6,088 bases of DNA from the NCBI GenBank assembly GCA_020434605.1, contig JAGRAL010000102.1, positions 1-6,088 on the forward strand, given 5' to 3'. Positions 3,571 to 6,088 of the stretch are shown here, piece by piece. Source of the DNA: Bdellovibrionales bacterium. Lineage in GTDB: Bacteria > Bdellovibrionota > Bdellovibrionia > Bdellovibrionales > UBA840. The first letter of the stretch is position 1. Each line of letters opens with the position of its first letter. The notes under the pieces are model-generated. The model saw nothing but the letters and a program-made list of their open reading frames with translations, had not been told where the DNA came from and did not search any database. Made by a program: the position numbers and the translations under genes.

Positions 3571-6027
3571 ATGACAGCATTGGATAACATTGCAGGGTTT
3601 TTACTTCCTTATGGTGGAATGGCTTGTGCAATTTCAGCACTGGTGGTTTTAGCAATCGGCTTTTTAGGAGCGCCATACTTAGTATGGGCAATTGTGGTAA
3701 CTGGTTTATTACTTGGTTACGCAGCGCCTGAATGGCTACTAATTACTTATGTGGCGATATCACTTCTTTTTATCATCAAGCCACTACGAACACTACTTGT
3801 ATCAAAAGTAGTAATGTTTGTGATGAACAAATTAAAATTTGTGCCGGTAATATCTGAAACCGAAAAAACTGCTCTTGAAGCAGGTGTGGTTTGGATTGAA
3901 GCCGACTTGTTTTCAGGAAAACCAAACTTCAAAAAAATGTTAGAAGTTCCATATGCTAAGCTAACTGCCGAGGAGCAAGCCTTTTTAGATGGACCAGTTG
4001 AAAAAGTTTGCCAAATGGCAGATGACTGGAAAATTACACAAGAAAGAGCCTTACCTAAAGAGGTATGGGACGTACTTAAGAGAGAAAAACTTTTTGGTAT
4101 GATCATACCAAAAGAATATGGTGGCTTAGGATTTAGTGCTTACTTACACTCGTGCGTAATTAAAAAACTATCATCTCGTTGTGTACCATTGTCGACTACC
4201 GTAATGGTTCCTAACTCTTTGGGCCCAGCGGAACTTTTAATTCACTACGGAACACAAGCTCAAAAAGATAGATATTTACCAAAACTAGCTGTGGGCGAAG
4301 AAATTCCATGTTTTGCTCTAACAGAGCCAACTGCGGGTTCAGATGCTGGCTCTATTACAGCAAGTGGGGAGCTATTTAAGGGTGATGACGGTAAGATCTA
4401 CGTTAAATTAAACTGGAATAAGCGTTATATTACGTTAGCTGCAATCTCTACAGTTTTAGGTTTAGCCTTTAAGTTACGTGACCCTAAAAACATATTAGGA
4501 AAAGGTGAAGACCTTGGTATCACTTGTGCGCTCATTCCTACAAAAACACCAGGAGTTGTAGTGGGCCGCAGACATGACCCATTAACCATTCCTTTTTATA
4601 ACTGTCCAACGCAAGGTAAAGATGTCGTTGTACCGTTAGATGCGATCATTGGCGAAGAATCTGGTGTTGGCAGAGGCTGGAAAATGCTAATGGAATGTCT
4701 AGCTGCTGGCCGCGGGATATCTTTACCAGGCCAAGCTACTGGTGGAGTTGCCTTAGCGACCTTAGGAACTTCAGCGCATGCAACAATCCGTAAACAGTTT
4801 GGATTATCGATTGGTAAGTTTGAAGGGATTGAAGACCCACTAGCAAGAATGACAGGGTTTTCTTATATATTAGAAGCTCAACGCCGATTGACTTGTTCTG
4901 GTTTAGATTTGGGCGTTAAACCTCCGGTGGTAACTGCTATTTGTAAATACAATGCGACTGAGATGTCTAGAACAGCAGTAAACGATGCAATGGACATTTT
5001 GGGGGGTAATGCAATTTCTAGAGGCCCAAGAAACTTTATTGCAAATGGATACATTGGAATGCCAATCAGTATCACTGTGGAAGGGGCAAACATACTTACT
5101 CGTACATTGATCATATTTGGTCAAGGTGCTATTCGTGCCCATCCATATGCGTATAAAGAATTAAATGCCTTAGAAAAAAATGACGCAAAAGCCTTTGATG
5201 CCGCTTTCTGGGGGCACGTAGGCCACGTTGTAAGAAACTTATTTAGAGCAGTATTACTGTCTGTGACTAGAGGTAGACTGTCTATATCTCCAGTTTCGGG
5301 GGCCCATGCTAAGTATTTCCGTAAAATGTCGTGGGCATCAGCGGTCTTCGCCCTTATGGCTGACGTTGCTTTAGGTGGCCTTGGTGGTGCTTTAAAAACA
5401 AGAGGTAAATTGACAGGAAGATATGCTGACTTTTTATCTTGGATGTATTTTGGATTTGCGGTTCTTTATCGCTTCGAAAAAGATGGTAAGCCAAAAGAGG
5501 ATATCCCACTATTAGACTATTCTATGCAGCATGCATTTACTCAAATGCAAAGAGCAATGGACGGTATCTACGAAAATTTAGATATCCCAGTTTTAAAGTG
5601 GATTTTAGCAGGACCAATTCGTTTTTGGTCAGGTTTAAATATTTATAGCGCTACAATTTCAGATAAAAATACACATGATGTATCTTACCTGATTCAGCAA
5701 GACAGTGCTCAGCGAGCTAGGCTACTAGATGGAATCTTTGTTCCTAAAGAAAAAGACCAAGCCATCGGCCGTTTAGCATATGCTTTTACAATGGTTAAAA
5801 AGGCAGAGGATATCGAGAGAAAGATGCGTCGAGCTGTTCGTAAGAAGCTAATCCCTAAGAAGAAAGGGTTGGAGCTTGTTGAGTTAGCATTTGGTAATAA
5901 AATTATTGATGCTAGTGAATATGAAGTTATGAAGCAGGCTGAGGCGGTTAGGCTTGATGCCATTCAGGTGGATGATTTTGCTCCAGAGGAATATTTTTAC
6001 AAACCCGGAAATAACCACGGGCACTAA
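3571..6027 (+). CDS. fadE: FadE-type acyl-CoA dehydrogenase
   Basis: FadE is an FAD enzyme that oxidises acyl-CoA to trans-2-enoyl-CoA, the first step of fatty-acid beta-oxidation, at the inner membrane; electron-transfer flavoprotein is the usual acceptor in acyl-CoA dehydrogenases. The 818 residues match E. coli FadE (814) in length and order. About three N-terminal hydrophobic segments (roughly 14-33, 35-52, 54-70) are followed by TAEEQAFLDGPVE (132-144), KEYGGLGFSAY (181-191), the flavin-region motif CFALTEPTAGSDAGS (247-261), LNWNKRYITL (280-289), and VEGANILTR (503-511) with FGQGAIRAHP (516-525). Glu504 is the expected catalytic base by alignment with the Tyr-Glu-Gly motif of other acyl-CoA dehydrogenases. 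The FadE-specific C-terminal domain ends in IQVDDFAPEE (798-807). An extra ATG at 3541 would add ten residues but lacks a ribosome binding site. It is transcribed alone, divergent from tetR, and closed by its own terminator. All key motifs are intact. Confidence 0.96.
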   Translation: MTALDNIAGFLLPYGGMACAISALVVLAIGFLGAPYLVWAIVVTGLLLGYAAPEWLLITYVAISLLFIIKPLRTLLVSKVVMFVMNKLKFVPVISETEKTALEAGVVWIEADLFSGKPNFKKMLEVPYAKLTAEEQAFLDGPVEKVCQMADDWKITQERALPKEVWDVLKREKLFGMIIPKEYGGLGFSAYLHSCVIKKLSSRCVPLSTTVMVPNSLGPAELLIHYGTQAQKDRYLPKLAVGEEIPCFALTEPTAGSDAGSITASGELFKGDDGKIYVKLNWNKRYITLAAISTVLGLAFKLRDPKNILGKGEDLGITCALIPTKTPGVVVGRRHDPLTIPFYNCPTQGKDVVVPLDAIIGEESGVGRGWKMLMECLAAGRGISLPGQATGGVALATLGTSAHATIRKQFGLSIGKFEGIEDPLARMTGFSYILEAQRRLTCSGLDLGVKPPVVTAICKYNATEMSRTAVNDAMDILGGNAISRGPRNFIANGYIGMPISITVEGANILTRTLIIFGQGAIRAHPYAYKELNALEKNDAKAFDAAFWGHVGHVVRNLFRAVLLSVTRGRLSISPVSGAHAKYFRKMSWASAVFALMADVALGGLGGALKTRGKLTGRYADFLSWMYFGFAVLYRFEKDGKPKEDIPLLDYSMQHAFTQMQRAMDGIYENLDIPVLKWILAGPIRFWSGLNIYSATISDKNTHDVSYLIQQDSAQRARLLDGIFVPKEKDQAIGRLAYAFTMVKKAEDIERKMRRAVRKKLIPKKKGLELVELAFGNKIIDASEYEVMKQAEAVRLDAIQVDDFAPEEYFYKPGNNHGH

Positions 6028-6035
6028 TTAAATCT

Positions 6036-6064
6036 AAAATCCGGCTTCGAGCCGGATTTTTTTT
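6036..6064 (+). terminator. Rho-independent terminator of fadE
   Basis: The inverted repeat AAAATCCGGCT / AGCCGGATTTT forms an 11-pair stem with a three-base TCG loop. It is followed by a run of eight T (6057-6064, partly in the stem). It begins nine bases after the fadE stop codon. On the minus strand only four T follow the stem, so it acts mainly in the + direction. Confidence 0.95.
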
Positions 6065-6088
6065 GTGTATTGTTTTTCTCTTCCCATT

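Noticed and set aside
4180..4189. TGTGTACCAT inside fadE, resembling an operator half-site
   Set aside because: No matching right arm follows at four-base spacing and it is in conserved coding sequence.
3747..5963. Minus-strand open frames inside fadE, and similar frames inside the 1099-2127 gene and tetR
   Set aside because: They lie antisense to clearly coding sequence and have no domain-like composition or ribosome binding sites.

Overview
The window comes from an AT-rich Gram-negative chromosome. Intergenic DNA is compact, several genes encode Sec-type signal peptides, and there is an inner-membrane FadE. The first gene carries a lipoprotein-like leader ending in Gln-Asn-Cys. I associate that motif with predatory Bdellovibrio-type bacteria and their relatives, so a low-GC member of Bdellovibrionota is my best guess. 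This is inference from protein style, not a taxonomic proof. I see no mobile element, RNA gene or CRISPR array.

Left part (1-2127, + strand). About 300 bases without a convincing gene lead into a putative lipoprotein gene (308-992). Its signal-peptide part and its body lie in different frames and meet at a run of five C. A second unrecognised secreted-protein gene follows (1099-2127), preceded by a 10-codon mini-ORF.

Middle part (2129-3376, - strand). A periplasmic protein of the chalcone-isomerase-like fold (2129-2689) converges on the preceding gene, with one base between the two stop codons. Upstream of it on the same strand is a TetR-family regulator (2780-3376). Two copies of the same operator-like palindrome, AGTGTACC-N4-GGTACACT, bracket the regulator gene. 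One covers its promoter and start region. The other covers its stop codon and sits upstream of the chalcone-isomerase-like gene.

Right part (3571-6088, + strand). Divergent from tetR is a full-length fadE-type acyl-CoA dehydrogenase, closed by a strong Rho-independent terminator.

How the parts may work together: the regulator, the FadE and the chalcone-isomerase-like protein (a fold with known fatty-acid-binding members) look like a small lipid-related regulon. The regulator would repress itself and probably one or both neighbours. The palindromes are directly visible; the shared control and the lipid link are inference.
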